Shown: in pieces, positions 22,457-33,983 of the stretch
Position numbering within the stretch: position 1 is the stretch's first letter
How the letters are laid out: each line of letters opens with the position of its first letter
Translations under genes and position numbers: made by a program
NCBI GenBank assembly: GCA_964036195.1
Contig: OZ038454.1
Location: 7,502,001 to 7,566,000, forward strand
Source: Sphaerolaimus hirsutus
Lineage: Eukaryota > Nematoda > Chromadorea > Monhysterida > Sphaerolaimidae
Direction: 5' to 3'
DNA: 64,000 nt
Notes under the pieces: model-generated
The model's input: only the letters and a program-made list of their open reading frames with translations
Databases searched by the model: none
What the model was told of the DNA's origin: nothing

Positions 22457-22926
22457 TTTACAATATTCAAATTGACCATGTACCGTGTAAATGAGCTGTT
22501 CTTGGAATGCATTCTGAAATGAATAACAAATGAATGTATGACTTTAGAGTCTTTTAGACAGGAGCCAGGCGAGACAGAAAAGTCTGTCGTGATCGTGATG
22601 GATAAAAAAAGTTTTTATTGAAGTCAAACTTTGTTATTCAACGTCAGCTCTAACTTCAATTCTATTTTTTTCGTACATATTTCCTCTTTAAACAGCCTGG
22701 AAATAGAATCTATTTTCAATTAAGAAAATGTTTATCAAGAAAGTAAACAAGACTCTTATGCAGCAATTTCCGTTCACTTCATACGATATTCGAATTCCGA
22801 TATGTGAGTACCTATTTTACCTAGGTACTTTTCGTTTTATTTTCAAGATATAAAATTTTGGTGAATTAGGTATACTATTATAAAGTATGATACCTAAGTC
22901 TGTTGCTCAAAAACTATGGTCGCCAT

Positions 22927-23624
22927 CAGTGTTGGTTTTAGTAAAATTCTTTTTACTAAAATTGTAGTTTATTTTTAATCAAATTGTATTTTATTTTTAT
23001 TTTATTAATATTTTATTTTATTTCATTCTGAAATGTCATTAATATAAAAAATGGAACCATTTTACAAAAATTTTACAAATTTTTTACAATTTTTTTTACA
23101 AAAAAATCAGAATCTTGCATGCAAGGTCAGAAAACAATGTCCACGCTAGAAGCATGCATATGAATGCAAAACAATCGAATGTAGACTTGTGACACGGGTT
23201 GCGGCATAGGTATCTTGAAGAGAATGGGAAAAAATCACATGAAATACATGTGATTTTTACAGTGAAAATATATAAAAAGTTATGAAAATTTGCAATTTTG
23301 AGCAAAATTATTTTTCAATCACAACAATGAAAGCAACAACAAGGCACCAGCTCTACAAATTGGCAGCCTGAAACTTAAGCAACAGGATAGAAAACTTTTT
23401 ATAGAATTTTACAGACACTTGAGGTTTTGTAAAAAAATTTCTAAAATTGTACAAAAATCCGAATTTTTGTACAATTTTACTAAAATTTTACAATATTCGA
23501 ATTTTAGTAAAATTTTATTTAAATTTTATTTATTTTTCCATTTTATTTTATTTTATTTTATTCTTCAATTTTCCATTTTATTTTTATTTTATTTTAATTT
23601 TTTTCTGAGATTTTGTCAACCCTG
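22927..23624. mobile_element. hAT-type element (CAGGGTTGG family), 8-bp target duplication GTCGCCAT
   Basis: CAGTGTTGGTTTTAG at the left and GATTTTGTCAACCCTG at the right, flanked exactly by GTCGCCAT (22919-22926 and 23625-23632). The outer parts iterate TTTTATTTTATT, CATTTTACAAAAATTTTAC and similar words. The centre (about 23100-23400) includes AATCTTGCATGCAAGGTCAG, shared with the copy at 39391. No transposase. Confidence 0.92.
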
Positions 23625-24007
23625 GTCGCCATTAAATCTAAGCAGAAATGACAGATAATAAAAAGTCACTTAACCCAAGCGTTTATTTCCTAATAAGTGG
23701 GAAATTTTCTGGCAGACAAATGTGACCTCGTTTTCAAATATGAAAACAGCCCATATTCTGTGTGTTCAGCAAAAAAAAAACAGTAACGAACAAGTGAGAA
23801 GAAATGTGTTTTTGTTCCACCCAAAATGCAATTCTTGGCGTTATAAATGCGGCACCCCGAAAATGGTTATAAATATATGTTGTGAATTTGCAGAAAGCTG
23901 ACAACTGCTTGCCAAAGACGGGAAACTTTTGTACTCGGGGTTCGTTTTTCGAACGCAATACTAGGAAAAAATTACCTAGCAGAAAGTGCCGATAAAGAGC
24001 TCCCATA

Positions 24008-24194
24008 TACCGTATTTCCTCGAATCACCCCGGGGAGGGGTTATTTTTTCAAAGCGGAAATTGTGAGGGGGGTTAAACAAGTGGCTATTTTGAGGGGGTA
24101 TTTCGAGGATTTCGAGGGGGGGGGGGTTATAAATTCATTGTGGCCATTTTGAGGGGGTATTTCGAGGGGGTGGTTATTTCGAAGAAATACGGTA
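24008..24194. mobile_element. TACCGTATTTCC family, short form
   Basis: TACCGTATTTCCTCGAATCA to TTATTTCGAAGAAATACGGTA. Interior words GAGGGGGTATTTCGAGG are mixed with ATTGTGGCCATTTTGAG, matching the short copy at 22257. Confidence 0.85.
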
Positions 24195-24250
24195 TTTATA
24201 TTTAGAGTTAAGAACCTGGTGGGTTATTTTCGGGCTCAAAATTCGCATTC

Positions 24251-24856
24251 CAGAGTTGTTAAAAGGTACGTACGTTTACTTGAAACATACGCGTACGCGA
24301 GTACGCGGTAAATACATTTACATATACTTTTCAAAAAAATACCGTACGCACTTGTACGCGTACACTTTCAAAGCGTACGCGTACGGAAAATGTATTTATG
24401 AAAATTCAATGTGGGACATATTTATAAAGTAACTACACTGCTATGTATTTACAGGAGTGGTTCCATTGAATATTTTAGATATGCGGGGGTAGTGCCTTTA
24501 AAAATTTCAAATTTCGCAGCCAAATCGAAATGGTTGTGGAGACAATGGATGTGGTAAACGTCGGGAGAACAGTGATTTTTATCTCCTAGAAAAAAGAGAC
24601 CTTGAAAACTATATAATCTGTCATTTGCTTACAGAAAAACATACGTTGTGCTGTACACATATGAAAAAGTGCCCACTTTTACACATTCTATGAAGAAAAG
24701 TAGTTGTTTCAACACTCACAGAAAGTACCCACATTTACGCGTACGTACGAGTAAAAAAAAAGTATTTTACGTTTTCTATACTTTGTGGTGAGTAAAAAAG
24801 AAATACTTTACGTTTACATATACTTTTAAAAAAGTTCAGTAATTCTAACAACTCTG
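24251..24856. mobile_element. hAT-type element (GTTGTTA family), 8-bp target duplication TCGCATTC
   Basis: CAGAGTTGTTAAAAGG and GTAATTCTAACAACTCTG are the inverted ends. Exact TCGCATTC copies flank it (24243-24250 and 24857-24864). Near the ends the sequence iterates TACGTTTAC / ACGCGTACG / ATATACTTTT words; the centre is AT-rich and unremarkable. Diverged relatives host several other insertions in this window. Confidence 0.92.
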
Positions 24857-24879
24857 TCGCATTCAAATGCACAAAAAGG

Positions 24880-26680
24880 TCATTGTGCTGTTAATGAAGT
24901 GACTGGCAAGAATTTAAACAGGCAGAAGATGCATGCATAGGTTATTTATAATTATCCGTAAAAATAAATAAAAAATAAAAAATTGGTGTTCAAAATTTCA
25001 AATTCAGGTAGTCTACCAAAATGTGCAGCGTGCACGCGCCATGTAGAGATTGAGGGGATTACTTACAGTTATTGGAATAAAAAAAACACGTGTCTAATAA
25101 TTCACATTATGTTATTGGTATTTATAGTGATTACCCGCGACCACACGCCACAGAGGTAAATAAACGAATTTTACTTAATTTTTGGATTATCATGCATCAT
25201 TTTCTACAGGTCTGGCCTACGTGTCTGTCAGGCGTTAGGGTATAAACTTTCCATTTCCTGATTTAAATTTCCGGTTTCAAGGCAAAAACTATTCGGTTTC
25301 CACTTTCTGATTGAAAACAGCTGATTTTTTTCCAATTTTCATTATTCCAATTCACTTTAAATTTTCCAGCCAAATTTTCAGGGTTTTTTTTATCAGGATG
25401 GCATTTTTATGTTCCACTTCACCAAAACAGCACATTTCACGACCATGTTTCCCTGTCTCCTTTTATATTGTGTGGCTTCTGCACTTTTTATATGTATCCA
25501 AATAAAATAAACTGATAAAATAAAAAGTGGGTTCAAGTTAAGTTGGCCTTCTCTTTGCCTGTTGCAGCGGTTGCAATTAATCCAATGTGCTGCTGTTTGA
25601 TTTTATTCATGTTTTTTTTTGTTTTCTCTTTCACAGCTCTTTGATTATGCACATTTTTGGTTCATATTGTGAGCATCTATTTTTGGCATTTATCCAAAAA
25701 CTGTAAAAAGCTATTGAAATGGCAAATTGTAATGGAAAATGGATCCACAGATTCCCTGGGCAAGAAAAAGAGCATTCAATCGCAGATAGAATATTTGGAG
25801 AGATAAATGGAAGAATAAGTTCCAATTGATTTGGCAAGCTTTTCAACATGTCAACAATGCCTTTAAATTGAGTGTGGATGCTAGCAACCAGGTTTAAAAT
25901 TGTATCAGCCTGACAGATTTTTCAAGTAGCCAACTCCATTCTGCTTTGCCTGATTCAAAATTTACACAACAAATGCGACTGTCAAAAATGTATGTTTTAT
26001 ATTTTTCATCATGATGCTGTCTTGTTGACTCAGGTAAATTAATGTCAAAAAAATGGCAGAATCAGTACTTCAATCAATACTCAAGAGCTACCAAAATGAA
26101 AGCCAAAATGCCAAAAAGTTTTTTTTGCTGCAAAAAGTTAAAACTTTCCTATTTGCGGTTTTCTGGCATTTCATTTTCACGATTTCTGAGAATTCCAAAA
26201 AAAAATTCCCTTTCCGTTTTCCACTTTTCCGCTGACTTTCTTCACAGCATAGCCGCCATTCTGTGCTACACTTTTTTTATGGAACGATGGAAATTTGTGG
26301 CGTAGTGCTGCACTATTTCAGGCGAATTGAATTTGGACCCTGGCGATTTTTAGACAAGCACAATATTTTTAATATTGCGAATGCTGGAACCTTGTCAGAC
26401 CACACATGCTGTGGATAAGTACTTTACGCTAATAGTTTTTGACAGACTTTTACGGAACTTTTAATATCGAATCGAGAACCACATATTTATAATACAAGGT
26501 GAACTAAATATTTAGGTACATCTAAAATGTGATGCCCTATCAAATTTTGTGTTTAGACTGAAGAGAAGAAGTCACTATGAGTCAGAAGTATTGAAATAGC
26601 GTTGGGAATCGAAAACGCCAATCCATAGAACCTGATGACTTTGTACAAGTCAGGTCAATTACCGCGGGCGTAGCGTCAGA
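24880..26680. other. Region without assigned genes
   Basis: Mostly AT-rich. An acceptor-like TTTCTCTTTCACAG at about 25637 is followed by 11 codons and a stop, and a minus-strand frame of 72 codons (25631-25849) overlaps it. Neither could be tied to a family or to partner exons. A TTTCCGTTTTCC trace at 26205-26230 is a minor match to the TTTCCG family. Confidence 0.4.
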
Positions 26681-26681
26681 G

Positions 26682-27548
26682 TTGTTAAATGTACTGAACT
26701 TTTCCAAAGTAAATGTAAACGTAACGTACTAAATATTTTATATTTATTCACCCTGAGTACAGAAAACATGAAGTAATTTTTTACATTTACGCTGCATGAA
26801 AGGTGAGTAAATGTAAATACCTATATTTTTCCTCAAGGAAACTATAAAAGCAAGAATTTTTCTGATTGTAAAACTAGAAAGATGAAAAAAGCAGCCGTTT
26901 CAATTCCTTTGAGTAGTTTCTACTTTTTATGCACCACAAAAACTATCTCAATTACATTTTCTGTACCCACGCACTTTCAAAAAGTACGGTTATTTTTTTC
27001 CAGTAGGAAATGTAAATGTATCATATTTCTTCTAATAGAATGGCATACCTCCAATAGAATGGCACCTCTAGTAGTACGGCAGGTTTTGACACATTTTTGC
27101 ACTCACAAAACCAATAGAATGGCAGCCTCCAATAGAGCGAAACCTCCAATAGAATGGCAAACTCCAAAAGAGCGGAACCTCCAATAGAACAGCAGGTAGA
27201 AATTACATTGGAAGAGTGCCAAAACACTAAAATATGAGAAAATTGGATGATGTGAACACCCAAATTGTTCAGAACTACGATTCAGGGTTGTTTTCACATT
27301 TGGTTTTGTTTGAATTGATGCTCTCATATTCAAATATTGTTCATGTTACGTTAAAAACATTATCTTCAAATGAAAAATGTCTGAAAAAGTTTGGTGAAAA
27401 CAATAGAATGGCAGCCTCCAATAGAACGGCACTTCCAATAGAATGGCAGGTAAAAAAGTTGAAGAAAAATATAGAACGGCGCTCTTCTATTAGAAGAAAT
27501 ACGGTATACATATTTGTCGAGTAAACGTAGACACGTTTTAACAACTAT
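26682..27548. mobile_element. GTTGTTA-family element carrying a nested insertion
   Basis: CAGAGTTGTTAAATGTACTG at the left and CGTTTTAACAACTATG at the right. Near both ends are AAATGTAAACG-type words. The AATAGAA-word element at 27019-27506 lies inside it, so this is the older of the two. Confidence 0.7.
27019..27506. mobile_element. AATAGAA-word element, complete copy without retrotransposon
   Basis: TATCATATTTCTTCTAATAG and CTATTAGAAGAAATACGGTA form inverted ends with TA on both sides. Iterated words CTCCAATAGAATGGCA flank a 190-bp centre. The centre (AGCAGGTAGAAATTAC... through ...TTTTGTTTGAATTGATGCTC) is clearly homologous to 52840-52990, the right flank of the BEL/Pao insertion, so it preserves the empty target sequence. 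Confidence 0.9.
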
Positions 27549-27859
27549 GATCGCTTGAAGCCTAAATTCCCGGCGCAACGCCCACCACTAGGTGCCACTG
27601 GCGCCAAATTTTCAATCCTAAACCCAGCAAAATAACCTAAATACTCAGCCGCGCAGCTGGGTCGATCAATTTGTGCAAGTTCATTTGTTGGTGACATCTG
27701 GCCGGGCTAATTCTTACATAATGTATGAGAAAAAGACTTTGGGACGGACTGTACGAAAAAATAACAGCTGTCCCAACTTTCTAGTCGGTGCCGTCCTATT
27801 CTTATGCAAAACGCGCTAGCTGGTGGCTGGCGGCGAATGTTGGAAGGGGTACTATTTAA

Positions 27860-28184
27860 CTAGGAATTGGAATGGAACCCGGGTCGAAACCCGACCCGGA
27901 ATATCATGGTGCCTGTAATTGAGTGACAAATATCGAAATTACTAGATAACTGCTCGGTGGTAATCTTAAACTTTACTTGTGACTATTCACGAAAAACCCA
28001 TCTCAAACGTTTACAAAATGAGTGTTCATATTCTAATCAATTTTTTTTTTTGCGAATGCACATTTGAAACGCATTCCATTTTTTCAGTCTTCGTCCCAAT
28101 CTGAACTTAAATTCGGACAAGCTTTTTCTACCCGACCCGCAAATCCGTCCCGTTTCCGGTTCCGGTTCCGGTTCCGGTTCCTAG
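27860..28184. mobile_element. GGTTCC-word inverted element
   Basis: CTAGGAATTGGAATGGAACC at the left and four GGTTCC repeats ending TTCCTAG at the right are inverted ends. GGGTCGAAACCCGACCCGG and CTACCCGACCCGCAAATCC sit just inside. The centre (27910-28110) is ordinary AT-rich sequence. No target duplication was found. Confidence 0.75.
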
Positions 28185-28973
28185 CACGCACGGGAGCGTT
28201 TGTGTTTTCAGCCCGTAGAGTCTTTAGCTAGCAGTTTTGAATTGGCAATGTGGCTTTTGTTGTCACACATACGCTCAGAAAGCGGGGGCATTGAGATGTT
28301 CGGTGGGTAGGTGGAATATATTATATCTATCACAAATGGACATTTTAGCCATTTGTCTTTGAGCTACGGGCGGTGTCAGCCCGCCGGGCGGAGTGAAAAT
28401 GGCTGGCAAAAATAGATAAAAGTAGCTCATGTGCAAACAAACGGGGCTCTTATGACTTTTACTTAAGGAGGGCCTATTTAAACTGATAAAACGCAAATTT
28501 TACAGTATTTACAGGATTTTACAGTTTTTGCTAAACTCAGTCGTAATCATACAGTAGGCCGAGACAATACTTTATTCAATTTAATTTGACGTCTTTAGTC
28601 CCGTCTGCGGTAGGATGCAATTTTATACATATCAACTTAAAATACAATGTGACATCCCGGAAACCCTGCAGCTTTTGCCGTCTGAATAAGCTAAATATAT
28701 GTTACATTTGCAAGGAGTCACTTTTAGAACCCGATGTGCAAACACAGTGGAGCAAAAAAATCCATTTCTGCAGGATTGTTTTGAACTTTTTAGCATGTTT
28801 GCTGCTTTCATTGAAAATTGTCATGATTGGAATGCGAAAAAATTGGATGAATATGCCATGCCGTATTTCCTAAATATTCCCCCTCGAAATAAAAAGGGGG
28901 TTTATTCCGGTCAGGCCTATTATGCATGTAAACCCATTACGCATCTACATCCAATATAGACACACTATACCCG

Positions 28974-29240
28974 CAGGGGTAAGAAAGGGGGCGGGTTCCC
29001 TACTCCTAACTGCCCAGCTGTCTATCTATAACAGAGGCAATGTTTTTTGGTTACTTTTCCCTGAACAGAACCCCCCACCCAAGCAAATTGCCTAGCTATC
29101 CAGCTATCCGGATCGCTTTTGAGCAATTTTACCCTAATTTTCACTTATAGCTGCTAATTTTCATACTTTTTATAGATTTTCACCTTTAAAATCACCAGGT
29201 CATGTATTTTATTGCATACCTTCAGCATGCCTGGTATAGT
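28974..29240. mobile_element. CAGGGGTA-family hAT-type element, truncated
   Basis: CAGGGGTAAGAAAGGGGGCGGG then CCCAGCTGTCTATCTAT matches the left end of the complete copy at 12656-13154. GATTTTCACCTTTAAAATCACC also matches its interior. The right end is lost. A short CCGTATTTCCTAAATATTCC fragment precedes it at about 28860 and a GGTTATTTCGAGG fragment follows at about 29325. Confidence 0.7.
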
Positions 29241-29799
29241 TAAATGCGTTCTGGTTCTAGATGCATAATGGGTTTACATGCACAAAAGCACAGGGCCGTT
29301 TATTCCTTCGTAGTGGAAAATTTGAGGGGGTTATTTCGAGGTGGGAGGTGTATTATTTCGCCAGAATTTTTCTGAAATGCCAGTACTTATTCGTTGTTTG
29401 TAATTGGGTATACTGTATAGGAAATACGGTAGACTATTTTTTACTTTCCATTTCAAAAAATTTCAACGACTTATGCACCAAAGCTAGGAATATGTAAATT
29501 AGACGGTTTGTAAGAAGTGCTTCTCAAATTCAAACCATTAAACGGGATTTAAACAATAAAATAAATTAAAAAAACAGCAAATCAAAGTATTCTCGCAGAC
29601 ATATCAGTCAGACAACACACTCAGTTGAGAGGATAGAACCATAAATAGCAGTTTCATTTGTCACTTTCAGGCCCCGCTTCTCATGGGGCCATTATGAGTC
29701 TTTTCTACTCGCTGATGGCGTTACTTGCGCCCGGCTGTAAAAGCATGTGAAAAGCGGCCCGCGTTAGGGGACAAAAGTGCATCTGGCACACGTATGAAA

Positions 29800-30459
29800 C
29801 ATGAGGGTGCACCGTTTCAAATGCTAGCCGTTTCAAATGCTAGGAAAAAGCACAGTTCAAATGCTGAAATGCACCGTTTCAAATGCTACTATGCTACAGT
29901 TCAAATGCCATCATGTCATTTTGTCATACCACTCATTTTACACACTTCAAATGCCATTTAGTGCTATACTTCAAATGCTGATTGATTTTGGATCATACCT
30001 ATTTTTTACGCGTTTCAAATGTTGCATTTCCCCCTATACTTCAAATGCTCATTCCTTTTTGTTTCATTCATATCTTTACATGTTTAATATGCTGCATTTT
30101 ACCGCATTTATTGTCAATATTTATACCATATTTATATATTATATGTAAAATACACTGACGATAACTTTCTCACTCAATTTGTTGTTTACATTTTATATTT
30201 ATTTATGTATGGCATGGGAAGTAAAGCGTCTGGATAGCATTTGAAGCGTGCAAAAAATGAGTGTGAAACAAAAACGATTTGGAATTTGAACTATAGCACT
30301 ACAGCATATTTAGCGATGCAGAATGGTATTTGAAGTGGTGCATTTGTTGAAGATGAGAGGATTTCATGCTGGTATTTGAAGTGAAGCTAATTGTCATTTG
30401 AAGTGAAGCTTTTTGGCAGCATTTGAAACGGCTAGCATTTGAAGTGGTCTGGCCTCATG
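29800..30459. mobile_element. TTCAAATGC-word inverted element
   Basis: CATGAGG followed by GTTTCAAATGCTAGCCGTTT at the left is mirrored by GCATTTGAAACGGCTAGCATT...CCTCATG at the right. The left half carries about ten TTCAAATGC words; the right half carries GCATTTGAA words in complement. The centre (30070-30230) is AT-rich. Distance between adjacent words is irregular. Confidence 0.8.
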
Positions 30460-30970
30460 AAACATGGCCACCCCGGCGCTTAGTGTCTGAGGGGGTCCGC
30501 ACTTTTCGATTTGACACTCGATGGCGCTCACTTGGCGAACTGCCCATTTGCATTCCAAGTAAATAGAAAGTTACAAGCAAAATGGTAAGTGATGAGAACA
30601 GCCATAAGTAATGGATAAGTCAACTGGTAAGTTTGTTCATACACTTACCACTTGTAACTTTACTTATCGCAGTGAATCTAATCAACATTTTTGTCAATGT
30701 ACAAAACTTTTCAGGTCACGAATGTTCACTCAAAGTAAACTCGGCAGACATGAAACGAGTCAGCTTTCCTGGTTTTATGTACAAATGAGATATGTTTCAA
30801 ATTCTGATACGAACGGATGGATTCCGTTCAGTTCACAGTTTATTTAAACTGATTGAACTTTCAAATGTGAAAAATACATGGATTAAGCACGGATATCAGT
30901 ATACAGAGTCAGAAAGCTTAGACCTTAGACCATTGACTTCCATCATGTCTGCTGAGTTTAGTCTATGCCA

Positions 30971-31480
30971 TAGTTGTTGAAATGTATTTACTTTTACCCA
31001 ATAAATACATATACTTGTGTACAGAGTAAATATGTTTACATTTCCCCTGAAAAAGTTCCGGTATTGACTTTTACATATACTTTTTCAAAGTACCTGAGTA
31101 TAGAAAACATATGTCTAGTCTAGTAACATATTTTTTATTTTTTTAAATGTTTTTTAAAAGGGGGAAAATGGTGAAAGAAGGCTCAAAATAAAGTATAAAC
31201 AAAAAATGAGAATATAAGGTTATTTATACCCAAAAATGCTGCAAATAGGCAAAATTGAAAGTGAAAATGAGCAAAAATGTGAAAATTTGTTATTTAGAGT
31301 GAAAATTTGGGCAAAATTTCTCAAAATACTTACTTTCTGATGTTTTCTGTGGGAAAAGTATTCTACTAACATTTACTCATGAGAAAATGTTAAAACAAAT
31401 AACTTTACATTTTCTGTACTAGGGGGGTGTCTGCAAACATAAATACTTTGAATACAGTTCAGTACTTTTAGTGTGTATAC
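30971..31480. mobile_element. GTTGTTA-family element, left part
   Basis: CATAGTTGTTGAAATGTATT begins a stretch of ACTTTTACCC / AAATACATATAC / CTTTTACATATAC words. A GCTTTAACAACTACG terminus near 31775 may be the right end, with the foldback at 31506-31738 nested inside. The left boundary of the 624-bp direct repeat (31371) falls in the middle of this element. Confidence 0.55.
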
Positions 31481-31994
31481 ACTGTCATGTGCAATGAAAA
31501 AAAATTTGGGCTTTCATGACATAAAAAAATTGAATATTTGTTGTGTCAGACACCTAGATCTAAATCACCTTTTTTGCCTAGGACAAACATATTTTTATGT
31601 ATGACATAATCACATTAAGATTTTTTCATTTTTTCTTGTTGTCACAAGTTGTCAGCCCAATTTCTTCAATTTCGTCAAGGAAGCTTTGTTAACGGTGTCG
31701 ACACAACAAATATTCAATTTTCGTGATGTGAAAGCCAAAAAAAGTTTGTTGTCACACGTGGCTGTGTAAACGCAGCTTTAACAACTACGTTGTACCTACA
31801 TAGTACATAAATAGTAACCCCCAAGTGTGTTCTGAATAATAAACAGTTTAAAAAACCAATGTTCAGTTTACATATGTGAATAATCCAGCTCGCATTTTAC
31901 TTTTATCCATATGAATGAGTGGCAAATGAGCGCCAATCAACAATACTAAAAGCCTCAAAGGGCCGGAGCGAAGCGGCAATTTCAATGCTACCCA
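31371..31994. repeat. 624-bp direct repeat, left copy
   Basis: The sequence from ATTTACTCATGAGAAAATG to AATTTCAATGCTACCCA recurs at 33984-34607 in the same orientation and with the same length. I found one difference (CAATCAACAAT versus CAATCGACAAT). The unit includes a foldback (31506-31738) and part of an older GTTGTTA-family element, so it is not a typical LTR. Confidence 0.95.
31506..31738. repeat. Foldback repeat inside the direct repeat
   Basis: TTGAATATTTGTTGTGTCAG (about 31530) returns as GACACAACAAATATTCAATT (about 31700), with GGGCTTTCATGACAT and GTGATGTGAAAGCC further out. Arms are about 45 bp and the loop about 140 bp. A second copy lies at about 34119-34351. Confidence 0.85.
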
Positions 31995-32025
31995 TTTTTG
32001 TTTTAAACATTGTAAAAAGCGTTTT

Positions 32026-32778
32026 TTGAAAGTAGGCTATAAGCACACCTGGTATACAGATCTCCCCAGTGAAGGCGCTTTTACCTATTTTGACATTCTT
32101 TATCTTATCGAAAGAGTGATTAAAGAATCCTACATTTGTTTTGCAGGTAAAATTTTGCATCAGATAAAGGGGATAGCGCAAGGAGGTGCTGCCAGTCCAA
32201 TGTGTGCTGACGTTTGTATGACTATGATAGAAATTGACTTTATGTCTGCCAGAGAAAATGTTAGTTTGGTTAGACAGATGCGTTTTTTCAGTAGGTACAT
32301 CGATGACGTTTGGGGGGTGGTTACAGGTGACACTGATCCGCTAACTCTGATTCAAAAAGTGTACCCAAGTGAATTACCCATAAACAAAACGAATTCAAGC
32401 GATGATAAAGCAGAATTTCTAGACCTTCAAATTGATTTAAACAGTAAAGAACTTTTTAAAGTTTTCAATAAAACTGACAACTTTAATTTTAAGGTAATTC
32501 GCTTCACACATTCTGAAACAGACCAGGCAAGCTACCTTGGGTATAATGTTTTTTACAGTCAACTAGTACGCGTTATCAGATTGTCTGGAAATTTCGAAGT
32601 TTTTATGGAGCGTTTCCAGGAACTTACCTACCTCTTCATCGAGCAAGGGTATGACAGATGTAGATTGATTCACACTGTCATAAAATTTTTTGACAAATTC
32701 AAACATCTAGTTGCTAAGCTAGATGGTCCTACAAAAGACATTTTACTGAGACAGAGTCTGGATATTATCAATAGCTGA
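32026..32778 (+). CDS. Reverse transcriptase fragment, clade uncertain
   Basis: About 250 codons, open from roughly 32026 to TGA at 32778. Seen: GIAQGGAASPMCADV (the fingers/palm G-QG--SP motif) and, 50 residues later, RFFSRYIDDVWG with the catalytic YxDD. These are followed by AEFLDLQIDL and NVFYSQLVRV, a C-terminal pattern I associate with RT genes dispersed in many invertebrate genomes. It is unlike the BEL/Pao RT in this window. The N-terminal RT motifs are missing. No ATG is near the start: the frame opens close to the junction with the 624-bp repeat, so this is a 5'-truncated copy or the downstream exon of a spliced gene. No endonuclease, RNase H or integrase follows. Confidence 0.7.
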   Translation: MKVGYKHTWYTDLPSEGAFTYFDILYLIERVIKESYICFAGKILHQIKGIAQGGAASPMCADVCMTMIEIDFMSARENVSLVRQMRFFSRYIDDVWGVVTGDTDPLTLIQKVYPSELPINKTNSSDDKAEFLDLQIDLNSKELFKVFNKTDNFNFKVIRFTHSETDQASYLGYNVFYSQLVRVIRLSGNFEVFMERFQELTYLFIEQGYDRCRLIHTVIKFFDKFKHLVAKLDGPTKDILLRQSLDIINS

Positions 32779-33140
32779 TAATATCGAATTACTGGGAAAA
32801 AATTTTCTTATTTTTCTACTCTACCTTTTAAAAAATGTTTTTAGCGAAGTATTTTCCCCCCTTTTTTTACTAATAGTGCCGGCCTACGCCTTTGCCTAAC
32901 TTCCGACTCGTTTTTTATGATCTTTTCTATTTTGGCACAAGTGCTTCTTTTTGGCTACGTTCCAACTATTGGAAAAACCTTCCTATTTTCGATAAAAAGA
33001 TATTTATCGATTCTTACTTTTTTGAAGGTTTTTTAAAAAATTTTATTCGACAATACTGACTGCAACTTATTTTATAACCTTTATTATATGCCTCTTTCCT
33101 CTGCAGAAGCGTTCTAACCTATCGTTTTGCATTTCTAACA

Positions 33141-33600
33141 ATGGCCACTGACCCCACACCTGCCGAAAGTGCTGAAATGGCCCAAAATTCTAGAAAAACT
33201 ACGCAAGCGGGGCACATTGGGAAAGAAAAATACAAAGTACAGCAGAAATTCGTGGACGCACTGTATGAAAAGGTTAAAAAGTTGAAGGCCGCCCAGGAAT
33301 ATCCGGCGCCGCCTAGAGTAAGTACAGATTTGTGTATATACGTTGTGTCTTTTGGCATGTGTCCAAATATTTAGTTAAATGTGTCAGGAGTTTTTGTTAA
33401 CTTGTTTCCAATTTAGTTCTGATTTCGGCTTTCCTATTTATTTACCATTTTGTTTGGTTTGACGCTTTTTTATTTTCCCACCTATTTTCGCTTAGCGAGA
33501 CAATCCTCACTATGAGTGGTATCATGGTTTAGGCATTTGTCTGAGTTTGCATGCATCAGAGAAATACCATGATACCCGTTTGCAGAAGGCCAGGGCACCA
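33141..33600 (+). CDS. Small spliced gene of unknown function (two exons)
   Basis: Exon 33141-33317 (59 codons from ATG) is preceded by a strong acceptor TTTCCTCTGCAG at 33106 and ends at a consensus donor AGA|GTAAGT. Exon 33496-33600 (35 codons) lies between TTTTCGCTTAG and CCA|GTAAGG. Both junctions are phase 0, giving about 94 residues. The first part is lysine-rich and helical (KYKVQQKFVDALYEKVKKLK); the second contains NPHYEWYHGLG. A terminal exon could follow ACCACAAG at about 33738 (three codons and a stop), but that is weak. I do not recognise the family. It shares the segment between the 624-bp repeats with the RT fragment, so it could be ORF1 of a mobile element or a captured host exon pair. 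Confidence 0.6.
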
Positions 33601-33983
33601 GTAAGGCCATGCCACTCCGCCCCCATTATAAAAAGACTTTTTAACTTTCTTTATAATGGAATGGGTCTACTACTACGGCATGGTGCCCACCAAGGAAACC
33701 TACTAAAACTTTACCCAACTTTTTACCCACCACAAGCTGCAACACTAAATTAGAAAATATAATCTAAGGCACACTCTGCAAGCGGGGGTGGGTGAGGCGT
33801 GTACTTCGCTATTTACTGATTTCTAAAAACGACAACTTTCACTGAATATTTTTCATTCCTTTTTAAAAAACTTTTTCTTGCAAACGCATGCATCTGGACA
33901 TCGTGTTGGCGTGCGACTACCCCGGCATCGACATCACGTGGCTATCTTTCTGACGTGTTATGGTATTTACATGATGTCTCTCT

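Noticed and set aside
28586..28960. 95- and 86-codon frames with CxxC-like spacing
   Set aside because: No splice-site support, no recognisable family, and the frames run into a TACCGTATTTCC-family fragment.
30590..30850. ATG followed by GTAAGT at about 30587 and 30613-30630 as tiny first exons
   Set aside because: Donor-like sites alone; the surrounding TAAGT words form a short inverted repeat and no downstream exon could be placed.
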